The position numbers were made by a program, and so were the translations under genes. A stretch of 64,000 bases of DNA from Catenovulum agarivorans YM01 (GTDB taxonomy: Bacteria; Pseudomonadota; Gammaproteobacteria; Enterobacterales; Alteromonadaceae): NCBI RefSeq assembly GCF_000281085.1, contig NZ_JH767523.1, positions 146,693 to 210,692 on the forward strand, read 5' to 3'. Position 1 is the first letter of the stretch. Each line of letters opens with the position of its first letter. The notes below the pieces were generated by a model. That model worked only from the letters and a program-made list of their open reading frames with translations, was not told the origin of the DNA and ran no database searches. Below are positions 9,171 through 18,763 of the stretch, one piece after another.

Positions 9171-10925
9171 ATGCATTCTGTTTCTCCCACACAATCAAAA
9201 GCTTTGTTTAGGCGCTTATTAACTTATACAACTCAATACCGTACCGGATTAACTTTTGCCATTATCGGCATGTTGTTGTATGCAGGCATAGATGCTTTTT
9301 TCTTTTCGCAAATTCAAACTTTTATCGATGAAGGTTTAACCCAGAAAAACTACGATTTGTTATTTACTATGGGCTTGGCCATTCCAATTGTTTTTATTGC
9401 TCGTGGGATTGCTAATTTCCTCGCAACTTATAGCTTGAGCTGGGTTGGCACTAATGTTGTTTGTGCTTTACGCCAAGAGGTGTTCAATCATTTAATGAAA
9501 GTACCAGTGAGTTTTCACGATCAAACCTCAACAGGTGACCTCATCGCAAAAATAACTTTTGATATTGAACAAATTCAAAATGCTTCAAGCAAAGCTTTAA
9601 TGACCTTAGTCCGTGAAGGTGCATTTGTATTAGGTTTGTTGGTGGTAATGTTTTATTTGAGCTGGCAACTGTCATTAGTGTTTATGTTAATCGGGCCAGT
9701 TGTTGGTGTGATTGTGAGTTATGTCAGCAAAAGATTTCGCACTGTCAGCCGCCGCATTCAAAAAGCAATGGGTAATGTCACTACCTCTTCTGAACAAATG
9801 TTAAACGGCCATAAAGTTGTGGTTATGAGCGGCGCGCAACAATTAGAAGCCGACAAGTTTTCCAATATTAATAATCAAACCCGTCAGCAGCAAATGAAGT
9901 TGGTCAGCACTAAAGCCATTAGTGTTTCTGTGATACAAGTAATTGCATCTTTAGCTTTGGCATCTGTGTTATTAATTGCCAGTGATCCTGAATTTTTAAG
10001 CACCTTAACCACAGGTACTTTTACCACAGTATTAACTTGTATGATGACCTTGTTACGACCGCTTAAATTATTAACGACAGTCAATGCTGATTTTCAACGG
10101 GGTATCGCTGCATGTGGCAGTGTGTTTGCTTTGTTAGATGAAGCAGTTGAAAAAGATGAAGGCAAAACCGAACTCAAACGTGTTAATGGCCATATTCAAC
10201 TTAAAGATGTTAATTTTACTTATGCTGGCAAAAATGAACCTGCATTGAATAATATCAACTTAGATATAGCCGCTGGCTCAACCGTTGCGTTAGTTGGTAA
10301 GTCGGGCAGTGGTAAATCGACTATTACCAGCTTATTAACGCGCTTTTATGATTTTGAACAAGGGCAAGTATTGATTGATGGTCAATCAATCAAAGATGTC
10401 ACGCTGGCATCTTTGCGTGCACAGTTTGCTTTGGTGTCGCAGCACGTTATTTTATTTAACGATACCATCGCCAACAATATTGCATATGGTATTGAAGGGG
10501 ATGTCACCCGAGCACAAATTGAAGCCGCAGCAGAAGCAGCCTATGTAACAGATTTTGTTAAAGATTTACCCGAAGGGTTAGACACACATATTGGCGAAAA
10601 TGGTATGAGTTTATCTGGTGGGCAAAGACAAAGAATTACTATCGCAAGAGCAATCCTGCGCAACGCCCCCATATTAATTTTAGATGAAGCAACTTCTGCG
10701 TTAGACACCGAATCTGAACGCAGAATTCAACAAGCAATTGATGAGTTGAGTGTTAATAAAACTGTGATTGTGGTTGCGCATAGATTATCCACCATTGAAA
10801 AAGCCGACAATATTGTAGTGCTCAATCAAGGACAAATTGTTGAGCAGGGCACGCACACAACTTTATTAGAGCAGCAAGGTATTTATCGCCAGATTTATGA
10901 TTTGCAATTTGCTGGTGGCGCGTGA
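9171..10925 (+). CDS. msbA: Lipid A export ATP-binding/permease MsbA
   Basis: Homodimeric ABC exporter that flips core-lipid A across the inner membrane. An N-terminal six-helix transmembrane domain (about residues 20-310) is fused to an ATPase domain with Walker A GKSGSGKST, signature LSGGQRQRI and Walker B ILILDEATSALD, followed by the switch His in VVAHRLST. ATG at 9171 is chosen; a TTG two codons upstream (9165) is possible. Its stop overlaps the start of lpxK by four bases, the usual msbA-lpxK coupling. Confidence 0.95.
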   Translation: MHSVSPTQSKALFRRLLTYTTQYRTGLTFAIIGMLLYAGIDAFFFSQIQTFIDEGLTQKNYDLLFTMGLAIPIVFIARGIANFLATYSLSWVGTNVVCALRQEVFNHLMKVPVSFHDQTSTGDLIAKITFDIEQIQNASSKALMTLVREGAFVLGLLVVMFYLSWQLSLVFMLIGPVVGVIVSYVSKRFRTVSRRIQKAMGNVTTSSEQMLNGHKVVVMSGAQQLEADKFSNINNQTRQQQMKLVSTKAISVSVIQVIASLALASVLLIASDPEFLSTLTTGTFTTVLTCMMTLLRPLKLLTTVNADFQRGIAACGSVFALLDEAVEKDEGKTELKRVNGHIQLKDVNFTYAGKNEPALNNINLDIAAGSTVALVGKSGSGKSTITSLLTRFYDFEQGQVLIDGQSIKDVTLASLRAQFALVSQHVILFNDTIANNIAYGIEGDVTRAQIEAAAEAAYVTDFVKDLPEGLDTHIGENGMSLSGGQRQRITIARAILRNAPILILDEATSALDTESERRIQQAIDELSVNKTVIVVAHRLSTIEKADNIVVLNQGQIVEQGTHTTLLEQQGIYRQIYDLQFAGGA

Positions 10926-11917
10926 ATTGGATTGAACGCGGCTGGTATAAACAGCACAAAGGCACCTACTTACTTTTGCCATTAACGCTGATTTTTTGGC
11001 TCTTGTCTGCGCTGCGCCGATGTTTATTTAAGTTAGGGATAAAGAAGTCTTACCGCAGCAGCAAACCTGTTATCGTAGTTGGCAATATTACCGTGGGTGG
11101 CACAGGTAAAACGCCATTTGTAATTTGGTTAGTTGAATATTTACAGCAACAAGGTTTAAAACCAGCGGTTATTTCGCGTGGCTATGGTGGGCAAATAAAG
11201 CAGGGTGCTCATTTAATAACAGTAGAAGATAGTGCTGAATTAGTTGGGGATGAAACATGTTTAATTGCCGATCGCACTGGTGTGCCTGTGGTGGTAGGGG
11301 CAAATCGAGCTGATTGTTGCAAATTGCTTGAACAACAGGCTGATGTCGACATTATCATTTCAGACGATGGATTGCAGCATTATGCACTGCAGCGGGATAT
11401 TGAAATAATTTTGCTTGATGGCAATAGGCTGTTAGGTAATGGGTTATTGTTACCTGCCGGGCCTTTGCGGGAAGGTGCTTGGCGGCTTAACAGTAGTGCT
11501 TTGGTGATTACCAATGGCCAAGTATCTAATCCCTTCACCACAGATTATTTTGTGGTTGAGCCTCAAGGATTAAAAGCGGTTAATCCAAAATATAATAATA
11601 AAGTTTTTTCTATTGATACCGCTTATCATGCGGTATGTGCAATTGGTAATCCACAGCGGTTTTATGACTCTCTTGCGCAAGAAAATATACAAATACTTGA
11701 ATATCATCATTTTCTCGACCATCATAAATTTAACGCAGCTGATTTTGATTTTTTAAATGAGCAGCCGGTGATAATGACTGAAAAAGACGCGGTTAAATGC
11801 CAAAATTTTGCGAAAGACAATTGGTGTTATTTACCAATAGGCATTCAACCCAACCAAAACTTCGTTGAAGAATTAACAGCTAAACTTAAACAAACTCGGA
11901 AAAACTATGGCATTTGA
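10922..11917 (+). CDS. lpxK: Tetraacyldisaccharide 4'-kinase
   Basis: Phosphorylates the 4' position of the lipid A disaccharide precursor at the inner membrane. An N-terminal hydrophobic anchor ([17 protein letters not shown]) precedes the P-loop [13 protein letters not shown] and the motif [12 protein letters not shown] that contributes to catalysis. 331 residues is the normal length. Translation starts at GTG 10922, whose bases overlap the msbA stop (GTGA), and the 3' end overlaps the small Trm112-like gene. Confidence 0.95.
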   Translation: MNWIERGWYKQHKGTYLLLPLTLIFWLLSALRRCLFKLGIKKSYRSSKPVIVVGNITVGGTGKTPFVIWLVEYLQQQGLKPAVISRGYGGQIKQGAHLITVEDSAELVGDETCLIADRTGVPVVVGANRADCCKLLEQQADVDIIISDDGLQHYALQRDIEIILLDGNRLLGNGLLLPAGPLREGAWRLNSSALVITNGQVSNPFTTDYFVVEPQGLKAVNPKYNNKVFSIDTAYHAVCAIGNPQRFYDSLAQENIQILEYHHFLDHHKFNAADFDFLNEQPVIMTEKDAVKCQNFAKDNWCYLPIGIQPNQNFVEELTAKLKQTRKNYGI

Positions 11918-12095
11918 TACAAAATTGCTCGATATCCTTGCTTGTCCAATTTGTAAAAGTGGCTTGCATTACAAAAAGGATTTAACTGAATTATGGTGCA
12001 AAGCTGACAGATTGGCCTATCCTATACGTAATGATATCCCTGTGTTGATGGAGCCCGAAGCTCGCGCACTAACATTGGATGAGGTTCAATCATGA
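11907..12095 (+). CDS. ycaR: Trm112/YcaR family small zinc-ribbon protein
   Basis: A 62-residue protein of the Trm112 (UPF0434/YcaR) family. It shows [16 protein letters not shown] at the N-terminus and the conserved [12 protein letters not shown] near the end; the N-terminal CPIC pair is present although the second zinc pair of eukaryotic Trm112 is not. It sits between lpxK and kdsB, overlapping both by a few bases, the standard gammaproteobacterial arrangement. A role in methyltransferase support is known for eukaryotic homologues but not established for the bacterial ones. Confidence 0.9.
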   Translation: MAFDTKLLDILACPICKSGLHYKKDLTELWCKADRLAYPIRNDIPVLMEPEARALTLDEVQS

Positions 12096-12880
12096 GTTAT
12101 ACCATAGTCATTCCTGCTCGATACGCTTCTACGCGTTTTCCTGGTAAACCTTTAGTCGACATGGCGGGTAAAACCATGTTGCAACGCGTTTATAAACAAT
12201 GCAAAAAAACCAAAGCCAATAAAATTGTGATTGCGACCGATGACGAGCGTATATTCGCCGCCGCACAAAGTTTTGGCGCTGAAGTGGTCATGACAAGTAA
12301 TAACCATGATTCTGGTACCGCACGTATTGGTGAGGTGATTCAGCTACTGGGTTTAAAAGAAACAGACGTGATAGTTAACGTGCAAGGTGATGAGCCTTTC
12401 ATTCCACCAGCAATTGTTGACCAAGTCGCCAATAACATGGCTTTGTACACAGAAGCCGATATGGCAACTTTGGCTGTACCAATTGAAGACAAAGAAGAAT
12501 TGTTTAACCCAAATGCGGTTAAAGTGGTGATGGATAAAAATGGTTATGCGCTGTATTTTAGCCGTGCAGCCATACCTTACGATCGAGATCGTTTTGCAAA
12601 AGCTGATACCAGCGATGATATTGCACGCCATTATTACCGCCATATTGGCATTTATGCCTACAGAGCTGAGTTTGTTCGCCAGTACTTAAACTGGGAAGCA
12701 AGCCCGCTAGAAGAGCTTGAGTCGTTAGAGCAATTGCGTGTGTTATGGCATGGTGAAAAAATTCATGTTGGTGTTGCTACTGAAACGCCACCTGCAGGTA
12801 TAGATACGCCTGAAGATCTTGAGCGTGCGCTCGAATACATTAAAAATAAGAAAAAACAAAAAGAGAAAGAAAAGGCTTAA
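12092..12880 (+). CDS. kdsB: 3-deoxy-manno-octulosonate cytidylyltransferase
   Basis: Activates KDO with CTP to give CMP-KDO for the lipopolysaccharide inner core. Signatures include [15 protein letters not shown] at the N-terminus, [12 protein letters not shown] with catalytic acidic residues, and [11 protein letters not shown]. The family is about 250 residues long; this one has 262, because of a lysine-rich tail ([12 protein letters not shown]) not seen in E. coli KdsB. Its ATG overlaps the preceding stop by four bases. Confidence 0.95.
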   Translation: MSYTIVIPARYASTRFPGKPLVDMAGKTMLQRVYKQCKKTKANKIVIATDDERIFAAAQSFGAEVVMTSNNHDSGTARIGEVIQLLGLKETDVIVNVQGDEPFIPPAIVDQVANNMALYTEADMATLAVPIEDKEELFNPNAVKVVMDKNGYALYFSRAAIPYDRDRFAKADTSDDIARHYYRHIGIYAYRAEFVRQYLNWEASPLEELESLEQLRVLWHGEKIHVGVATETPPAGIDTPEDLERALEYIKNKKKQKEKEKA

Positions 12881-12883
12881 ACC

Positions 12884-13183
12884 ATGGATAAATCCAAACA
12901 AGATCAAATTGAAGCGGCAACTTTCCGTCGTTTATTATCCCACTTAGACAATAATAAAGATGTGCAAAATATCGACCTGATGATTTTGGCCAATTTCTGC
13001 CGTAACTGTTTAGCTAAATGGTATAGTGCTGAAGCGGAAAAGCTCGGTGAATCAGTTGATTATGAAGCTGCGCGTGAAGTTGTTTATGGTATGCCTTATT
13101 CTGAATGGAAAGACAAACATCAACTACCAGCAACGCCAGAACAAATGGCGGCTTTCGAAGCAAAACAAGCTGCTAAAAAATAA
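12884..13183 (+). CDS. DUF1244 family protein
   Basis: A 99-residue soluble protein of the DUF1244 family. The diagnostic core is FRRLLSHLDNNKDVQNIDLM followed by NFCRNCLAKWY and the sequence YGMPYSEWKDKHQ. The two Cys of CRNC are conserved, suggesting metal or redox chemistry, but no function is established. It begins three bases after the kdsB stop and is the last gene of the lipid A/KDO operon, ended by the hairpin that follows. Confidence 0.88.
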   Translation: MDKSKQDQIEAATFRRLLSHLDNNKDVQNIDLMILANFCRNCLAKWYSAEAEKLGESVDYEAAREVVYGMPYSEWKDKHQLPATPEQMAAFEAKQAAKK

Positions 13184-13208
13184 GTAAAATTTACGACTAA
13201 GTTTAAAT

Positions 13209-13248
13209 AAAAAAGCCACTTTAACTAAATTGTTAAAGTGGCTTTTTT
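13209..13248. terminator. Bidirectional intrinsic terminator
   Basis: AAAAGCCACTTTAAC pairs with GTTAAAGTGGCTTTT around a 6-base loop; T-runs lie on both strands (A-run at its left, T-run at its right). It separates the convergent DUF1244 and GH105 genes and can end transcription in both directions. Confidence 0.9.
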
Positions 13249-13283
13249 GTTAGAGGGAAACTGTTTATTTCAGTTTAGCAAAA

Positions 13284-15758
13284 TTACTTGTCCAATAGTG
13301 TGGCTATTTGCGCACTTGCCATAATGAAAGGACCTGTCCCTTTTGGATCGTCAGCTAAGACTGGCTCATCCATATAGTAGTTATAGCTACCATCACGACC
13401 AAAACCTAAACCAGCAACAAAACACATATTGGTTAAACTCACGCTTCCGTCTGGATGTGGTTCAACAAATACATCTAACATGCCTTGATACGCTTTGATT
13501 GCGTTTGCTTTGTATTTTTTCGGTAAATAACCTTTGTTAACTGCTTTAGCTAAGAAATAGGTGTACATAGCTGTTGCTGATGATTCTTTATAGTTACCAA
13601 TTTCATTTGGTTTGTTTGGTATTTGATACCAAGTACCAGATTCTTCATCTTGGAATTTAACTAAATCAGCGGCAAACTCTTCGATTATGTGTAATAACTT
13701 TTTACGGTTTTCTTTATCATCGGCTGGTAAAAAGTCTAAAACATCTACGCTTGCCATAGCTAACCAGCCCATACCACGCGCCCAAAACTCTTGTGATAAG
13801 CCTGTTTCAGGATTTGCCCAATATATTGATTTAGACTCGTCCCAGCCATGGAAATACAAACCTGTGTTTGGATCACGTAAGTATTCGCGGCTTACTTCAA
13901 ATTCATGGATAACTTCATCAAATGATGCACCATCTTCAAATAAAGCTGAGTATTGCGCTAAGAAAGGCATACCCATGTAAACACCATCTAACCATAATTG
14001 ATGTGGGTAGATTTTTTTATGCCAGAAGGCACCATTTGAAGTTTTTGGGTGATCTTTTAATTGATCACGCAAATGGTCTGCTGCGATACGATATTTTTCT
14101 TCACCGGTTTGTTCATACAAGCGCAAAATCATTTTACCAGAGTTGATTTTATCGATATTAAAATCAGACTTTTTGTAGGTAATGATTTTGCCATCTTCAG
14201 CGATAAATGAACCAACAATAGTTTGTGCAGCTTGGCGATATCTAGGATCTAAAGTCGCTTGGTACAAGTCGTCAAACGACATAGCTAACAAACCTGTTGT
14301 ATAGGTATATTTAGAAGGGCGGTGACGCATTTTGTCATAACCACCGTTTACATAGTCATACGCTTTACGACGCAACTCTGAATCGGCTAAGCGCTTGGCA
14401 ACGTCTAATGCTTTTGCACTGGTTAGTGGCATAGCATTTTCTTTTGCTGCTAGCGCTGTAGTTTTATTTACACGTATGGTGCGAGTTAAACGCTCACTGG
14501 TTTGTTTTAAGTAAGTTTCAAAATCAGCAAGTGAGGTAACACCGTTCGGCTCTTTATCCCAAGCTGCTGCAAAATAATAACTTAAATCTTTGCTGTTACT
14601 TTTGCTAACAATTACATAATTGTTTTTGTCTTGGGTGATTTCTTTGATGTTCATTTTTTTAATGAACAATGCCATGCCTAAGTTGTCATTATTTAAACTT
14701 TGTTGGCCATAAGAAGCAAAATAAACCCATGCAGTACCTTGAATGTCAGTTTCACCTTGGATCCATTGTGTACCTTTATGTTTAACTAAACCAATCGCTA
14801 GATCATCAACTTTCTCTGTGGTCGATAAATCAACTTTAACTAGACGGCTACCAGCTGTCATAGCCATTTTGGCAGTTAAGTCAACTTTTTGATCCTTTAC
14901 TTGCCAGCCTTTGTAATTGATTTGAATAGATGAATAAATTGGACCATTATCGACAATTTGTGCTTGCCAGTTATCAACTTTAGATACGCGTTCAACTTCG
15001 CTACCATTCCAATAACCGTAGCCACCCATACCTAGAGATTTACCTACTTTAAGTATGTCCATGCCCCAATCTTGCATTTCATGGTAGCTTTGGTAACCGT
15101 CTAAACCAACTTTGTGCAGTGATATTTCATCTTTAGTTTTACCAAAAATATCAAAGCCGTTGCGCCAGTCTAAATAAATACGGTAGCCAACTTGATCTGA
15201 CTCAATGCCAATACCTTCATAACGAATATATTCGCCATGATCTGTGTATTGTTCAGGCACAACTAATTTAGTCACGTTTTTAAATTCGCCACCAATATAT
15301 TTAGAGCCTTTCCATTCGCCGCCTACTTTATGGGCTAAATCGCCTTGCGTACGTTTTACAAAATTAGCCGGTTGACTGGCTTTTTTGATGACAAGCTCAT
15401 GACTTTGGCCGATGGCAAATTGGTTTAAGATAGCTAGATGATCAATTTCGCCATTTTGGTCCATGTCAATTGCTTGACTTGGCACCAACTGATTATTTTC
15501 ATTGTAAACAGCTAAATTTTTCGCCAATGGCACTCTGGAGTCGATGCCAAGAGCAGGGAAGCTAAAATAGGTAATCTCATCGTTTCGTGCGAATTTTGAT
15601 GGATTTCTCAATGTCATTTTAGCGACATAATCTAAATTATCTGTTGCAGTGGTGGTCGCGTTTGATGCTGAACTCTGCGTATTACCACAACTCACTAGGC
15701 CAGTGGACATTGCAGTTACTGCAGATAACAACCACATGTTACGAAATTTATTTCCCAT
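13284..15758 (-). CDS. DUF4861-GH105 fusion lipoprotein, unsaturated glucuronyl/galacturonyl hydrolase
   Basis: An 824-residue predicted lipoprotein (signal ending LVSC, Cys24) with two parts. Residues about 40-430 match DUF4861, a domain of unknown function seen in pectin and uronate loci. Residues about 455-824 form a GH105 (alpha/alpha)6 barrel: the catalytic Asp lies in WLDGVYMGMPFLA (Asp591), with ARGMGWLAMA and ESSATAMYTYFLA further on. GH105 enzymes hydrate and cleave the unsaturated uronic acid left by pectin or rhamnogalacturonan lyases. Ribosome site AGGTGA precedes ATG 15758. A LacI-type palindrome lies about 125 bases upstream, and the gene is divergent from kduD. Exact substrate is not resolved. 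Confidence 0.85.
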   Translation of the reverse strand: MGNKFRNMWLLSAVTAMSTGLVSCGNTQSSASNATTTATDNLDYVAKMTLRNPSKFARNDEITYFSFPALGIDSRVPLAKNLAVYNENNQLVPSQAIDMDQNGEIDHLAILNQFAIGQSHELVIKKASQPANFVKRTQGDLAHKVGGEWKGSKYIGGEFKNVTKLVVPEQYTDHGEYIRYEGIGIESDQVGYRIYLDWRNGFDIFGKTKDEISLHKVGLDGYQSYHEMQDWGMDILKVGKSLGMGGYGYWNGSEVERVSKVDNWQAQIVDNGPIYSSIQINYKGWQVKDQKVDLTAKMAMTAGSRLVKVDLSTTEKVDDLAIGLVKHKGTQWIQGETDIQGTAWVYFASYGQQSLNNDNLGMALFIKKMNIKEITQDKNNYVIVSKSNSKDLSYYFAAAWDKEPNGVTSLADFETYLKQTSERLTRTIRVNKTTALAAKENAMPLTSAKALDVAKRLADSELRRKAYDYVNGGYDKMRHRPSKYTYTTGLLAMSFDDLYQATLDPRYRQAAQTIVGSFIAEDGKIITYKKSDFNIDKINSGKMILRLYEQTGEEKYRIAADHLRDQLKDHPKTSNGAFWHKKIYPHQLWLDGVYMGMPFLAQYSALFEDGASFDEVIHEFEVSREYLRDPNTGLYFHGWDESKSIYWANPETGLSQEFWARGMGWLAMASVDVLDFLPADDKENRKKLLHIIEEFAADLVKFQDEESGTWYQIPNKPNEIGNYKESSATAMYTYFLAKAVNKGYLPKKYKANAIKAYQGMLDVFVEPHPDGSVSLTNMCFVAGLGFGRDGSYNYYMDEPVLADDPKGTGPFIMASAQIATLLDK

Positions 15759-15869
15759 GGTTTCACCTAAATGTTAATCAAATTGATCTTTTGTTAGAGT
15801 TTATGAAGCTAATTAAAGCTTCTCAAGTAAATACGATACTTGGTTGCATATACTATAGTGCTAATTTAC

Positions 15870-15895
15870 AATAAATGCTACCGGTGGCATTTATT
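15870..15895. promoter_or_regulatory. LacI-type operator A of the pectin locus
   Basis: Core TGCTACCGGTGGCA at 15876-15889, extended by matching AT arms to a 26-base palindrome with a single mismatched pair. It fits TGnnAnCGnTnnCA, the general operator of CcpA/GalR-like LacI-family repressors. It lies in the divergent region between the GH105 fusion and kduD, nearer the former. Confidence 0.75.
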
Positions 15896-16041
15896 TTATT
15901 TTAACATTGTGTTATCTATTTAAAAAAGATAACATCAAAAATGATGCTTCTAGTTTACAAAATACGGTTAGCATAAAGAAAATAACCAATTAGTGACCTA
16001 ATATTAGTAATTAAAACAGTTTAGTGTGTCTTTGGTATTTA

Positions 16042-16055
16042 TGCTACCGGTGGTA
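16042..16055. promoter_or_regulatory. LacI-type operator B of the pectin locus
   Basis: TGCTACCGGTGGTA, differing from operator A at one base, centred about 30 bases before the kduD start codon. At that position a bound repressor would block initiation of the kduD-kduI-TRAP unit. Centre-to-centre spacing to operator A is 166 bases, so looping between the two is conceivable. Confidence 0.75.
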
Positions 16056-16078
16056 ATAATTGATTGGAGAGTGTGCAA

Positions 16079-16852
16079 ATGAGCAACAGTGATATTTCAG
16101 CGTTTGATTTAACTGGCAAAACTGCGCTAGTAACCGGCGCAAGTAGGGGCTTAGGCCAAGCCATAGCTATTTCTTTGGCAAAAGCGGGTGCAAAAGTTGT
16201 GTGTAGCGCATCAAGTGTGAATGGCTGTGAGCAAACCGTAGAAAAAATTCGTCAGTTAGGTGGAGAGGCTATTTCTGTTGCTGCTGATTTAAATGATGCT
16301 GATTCAGTTACAGCAATGGCAGAACCAGCAATTGCTTGGCAAGGCCAAGTGGATGTATTGGTAAACAATGGCGGTACGATAGCGCGTTACCCAGCAGATG
16401 AATTTCCACAAGACGAATGGTTAAAAGTTATTAACGTTAACTTAAATTCAGCATTTTTGTTAAGCCAAAAAATCGGTAAACAAATGATTGAACGCAAACA
16501 AGGCAAAATTATTAATATCGCTTCAATGCTTTCGTATACGGGTGGTATTACAGTACCAGCTTACACAGCAAGTAAACACGGTATTGCTGGTGTAACTAAA
16601 GCTTTGGCCAACGAGTGGGCACAACACAATGTGCAAGTAAATGCGATTGCGCCAGGTTATTTCAGAACGGATAACACTCAAGCTTTGCAAGATAACGCTG
16701 AGCGAAATGCTGAAATTCAAAAGCGTATTCCTGCAGGTCAGTGGGGTGAGCCAGAACAACTAGGTGGTGCTGCGGTCTTTTTGGCATCGAGCGCGAGTGA
16801 TTATGTAAACGGTCATATTTTGGCTGTTGATGGCGGCTGGTTAGCCCGCTAA
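16079..16852 (+). CDS. kduD: 2-deoxy-D-gluconate 3-dehydrogenase KduD
   Basis: Short-chain dehydrogenase that reduces 3-deoxy-D-glycero-2,5-hexodiulosonate to 2-keto-3-deoxygluconate (KDG) with NAD(P)H. Rossmann motif TGASRGLGQA at the N-terminus, NNGG in strand 4, catalytic Ser in NIASMLSYTGG and YTASK for Tyr and Lys, and a C-terminal DYVNGHILAVDGGWLAR. ATG 16079 has GGAGAG eight bases upstream and is preferred to an upstream TTG at 16064, giving 257 residues, close to the 253 of E. coli KduD. First gene of the kduD-kduI-TRAP operon under operator B. Confidence 0.92.
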   Translation: MSNSDISAFDLTGKTALVTGASRGLGQAIAISLAKAGAKVVCSASSVNGCEQTVEKIRQLGGEAISVAADLNDADSVTAMAEPAIAWQGQVDVLVNNGGTIARYPADEFPQDEWLKVINVNLNSAFLLSQKIGKQMIERKQGKIINIASMLSYTGGITVPAYTASKHGIAGVTKALANEWAQHNVQVNAIAPGYFRTDNTQALQDNAERNAEIQKRIPAGQWGEPEQLGGAAVFLASSASDYVNGHILAVDGGWLAR

Positions 16853-16870
16853 TTAAGCTTGGAGATAAAT

Positions 16871-17713
16871 ATGACTACTGAATATACAAATCGTTATGCC
16901 ATTGGCAGAGAAGAAGTAAAAACTTTTACAGCAGATAAACTAAGAGAATCTTTTTTAATCGATAACATAATGGCAGAAGACAAAATTGTTTTTGTTTATA
17001 CCCATTACGACCGTTATATGGTTGGTTCTGCCGTACCTAAATCTCAAGCATTAAAATTAGAAACAATAGATGCGTTGAAAGCTGAGCACTTTTTAGATCG
17101 CCGTGAAGTTGGTGTGATCAACGTAGGCGGTACTGGACAAATTACTGTTGATGGCAATGTCTATAAGCTAGAAAACAAAGAGGCTTTATACATAGGTAAA
17201 GGTGCAAAAGACGTTGTGTTTGAAAGTGATAGTTCAGATACACCTGCTTTGTTTTACATCAACTCAGCACCAGCCCATCAAGCTTTCCCAAACAAAAAAG
17301 TAGGGATGGAAGATGCGAATATTTTGCATATGGGTAGCAAAGAAACCTGTAACGAGCGCAAAATCCATCAGTTATTAATCAACGGTATAGTTGAAACCTG
17401 CCAATTACAAATGGGTGTTACTTGTCTACAAGTAGGTAGTGTTTGGAACACTATGCCAGCTCATCAACACGACAGACGAATGGAAGCTTATTTCTACTTC
17501 GACTTACCTGCAGATCAAGCTGTTTGTCACTTTATGGGTGAGCCGAAAGAAACTCGCCATATTTGGGTTCACAATCATCAAGCGGTTGTTTCACCACCTT
17601 GGTCAATTCACTCTGGTGCCGGTACTTCAAACTACGCATTTGTTTGGGGCATGGCGGGCGAAAACCTAGCATACGATGACATGGACAAATACGGTCCGTC
17701 TGAACTGCGATAG
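16871..17713 (+). CDS. kduI: 5-keto-4-deoxyuronate isomerase KduI
   Basis: Cupin-type zinc isomerase that converts 5-keto-4-deoxyuronate (the ring-opened unsaturated galacturonate) to 3-deoxy-D-glycero-2,5-hexodiulosonate, the substrate of KduD. The C-terminal cupin signature with metal ligands is visible: MPAHQHDRRMEAYFYF and SPPWSIHSGAGTSNYAF. ATG 16871 has GGAGAT upstream; 280 residues agree with the 278 of E. coli. Its presence means that pectin reaches this cell at least partly as unsaturated (lyase-derived) uronates. Confidence 0.95.
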   Translation: MTTEYTNRYAIGREEVKTFTADKLRESFLIDNIMAEDKIVFVYTHYDRYMVGSAVPKSQALKLETIDALKAEHFLDRREVGVINVGGTGQITVDGNVYKLENKEALYIGKGAKDVVFESDSSDTPALFYINSAPAHQAFPNKKVGMEDANILHMGSKETCNERKIHQLLINGIVETCQLQMGVTCLQVGSVWNTMPAHQHDRRMEAYFYFDLPADQAVCHFMGEPKETRHIWVHNHQAVVSPPWSIHSGAGTSNYAFVWGMAGENLAYDDMDKYGPSELR

Positions 17714-17722
17714 AGGTGCAAT

Positions 17723-18763
17723 ATGCGTTATTTTTCAATAATTAAATCAGCCTTGTTGCTCAGCTTGTTGTTTTTAACAACCAGCTGTAAACAGCAAGAT
17801 GATGTAGTCGTGCTGCGTATGGGTCATACATTAGATATGGAACACAGTGTGCACAAAGCTATGGTGCACATGGCGGACAAATTGCGTGAATATTCTAATG
17901 GCACTATGGAAATTAAAATTTATCCAAACGCCCAATTAGGTACAGAGCGGGAAATGGTTGAGCTTCTACAAATTGGTAGCTTGGCTATGACCAAAGTATC
18001 GGCTGCTGCGATAGAAGGTTTTGTGCCGGATATGAAAGTTTACAGTGTGCCTTATTTATTCCAAAGTCGTGAACACAGATGGAATGTATTACAAGGTCCT
18101 GTTGGGCAACAATTGTTAGATTCAACCCGTAAAGCACGTTTTGTAGGTTTGGGTTATTACGATTCAGGTAGCCGTAGTTTTTACATGACCAAAACCAAAG
18201 TTGAGCAACCAAAAGACTTATCTGGCCAGAAAATACGTGTAATGGAAAGCCAAATGGCGGTTAAGATGATTGACGCATTTGGTGGTGCTGCAACACCTAT
18301 TTCATTTGGTGAACTGTATGCAGCTTTACAACAAGGTGTTGTTGATGGCGCAGAAAACAATCCGCCGTCTTTTTACTTGTCACGTCACTATGAAATTTGT
18401 AAGTACTATGTGCTAAATGAACATACATCTATACCTGATGTAATTTTAGGTAGTGCGCATATTTACGATGGCTTAAACGAAGAACAGCAAGGCTGGCTGA
18501 AACAAGCGATTGAAGATTCAATTGAACTGCAAAAACAACTCTGGTTAGCGGGTGAGCTAGAAGCGTTAGCTGAAGTCGAAAAAGCAGGCGTTCAAGTTAT
18601 TTACCCAGACAAAACACCTTTCTTACAGGCTGTGAAACCTTTTCATAAGAGCTTTGATGGCACATTAATTGGTGACTACTTAGCTGATATTTCAAAGCTT
18701 GCAGAAACGCAATCAAATCTTGATAGCACAAGTTCTATTCAACAAGCGAAGGTACAACCATGA
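17723..18763 (+). CDS. TRAP transporter substrate-binding protein (DctP family)
   Basis: Extracytoplasmic solute receptor of a tripartite ATP-independent periplasmic transporter. The signal segment LLLSLLFLTTSC ends in a Cys, which may be lipidated, although the lipobox is not canonical. Family features include NAQLGTEREMVELLQIGSLAM and the conserved Arg region KIRVMESQMAVKMIDAFGG, then YAALQQGVVDGAENNP. Located between kduI and the two permease genes and overlapping the next by four bases. From context the likely ligand is an unsaturated or free uronate or a small oligouronide. Confidence 0.92.
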   Translation: MRYFSIIKSALLLSLLFLTTSCKQQDDVVVLRMGHTLDMEHSVHKAMVHMADKLREYSNGTMEIKIYPNAQLGTEREMVELLQIGSLAMTKVSAAAIEGFVPDMKVYSVPYLFQSREHRWNVLQGPVGQQLLDSTRKARFVGLGYYDSGSRSFYMTKTKVEQPKDLSGQKIRVMESQMAVKMIDAFGGAATPISFGELYAALQQGVVDGAENNPPSFYLSRHYEICKYYVLNEHTSIPDVILGSAHIYDGLNEEQQGWLKQAIEDSIELQKQLWLAGELEALAEVEKAGVQVIYPDKTPFLQAVKPFHKSFDGTLIGDYLADISKLAETQSNLDSTSSIQQAKVQP

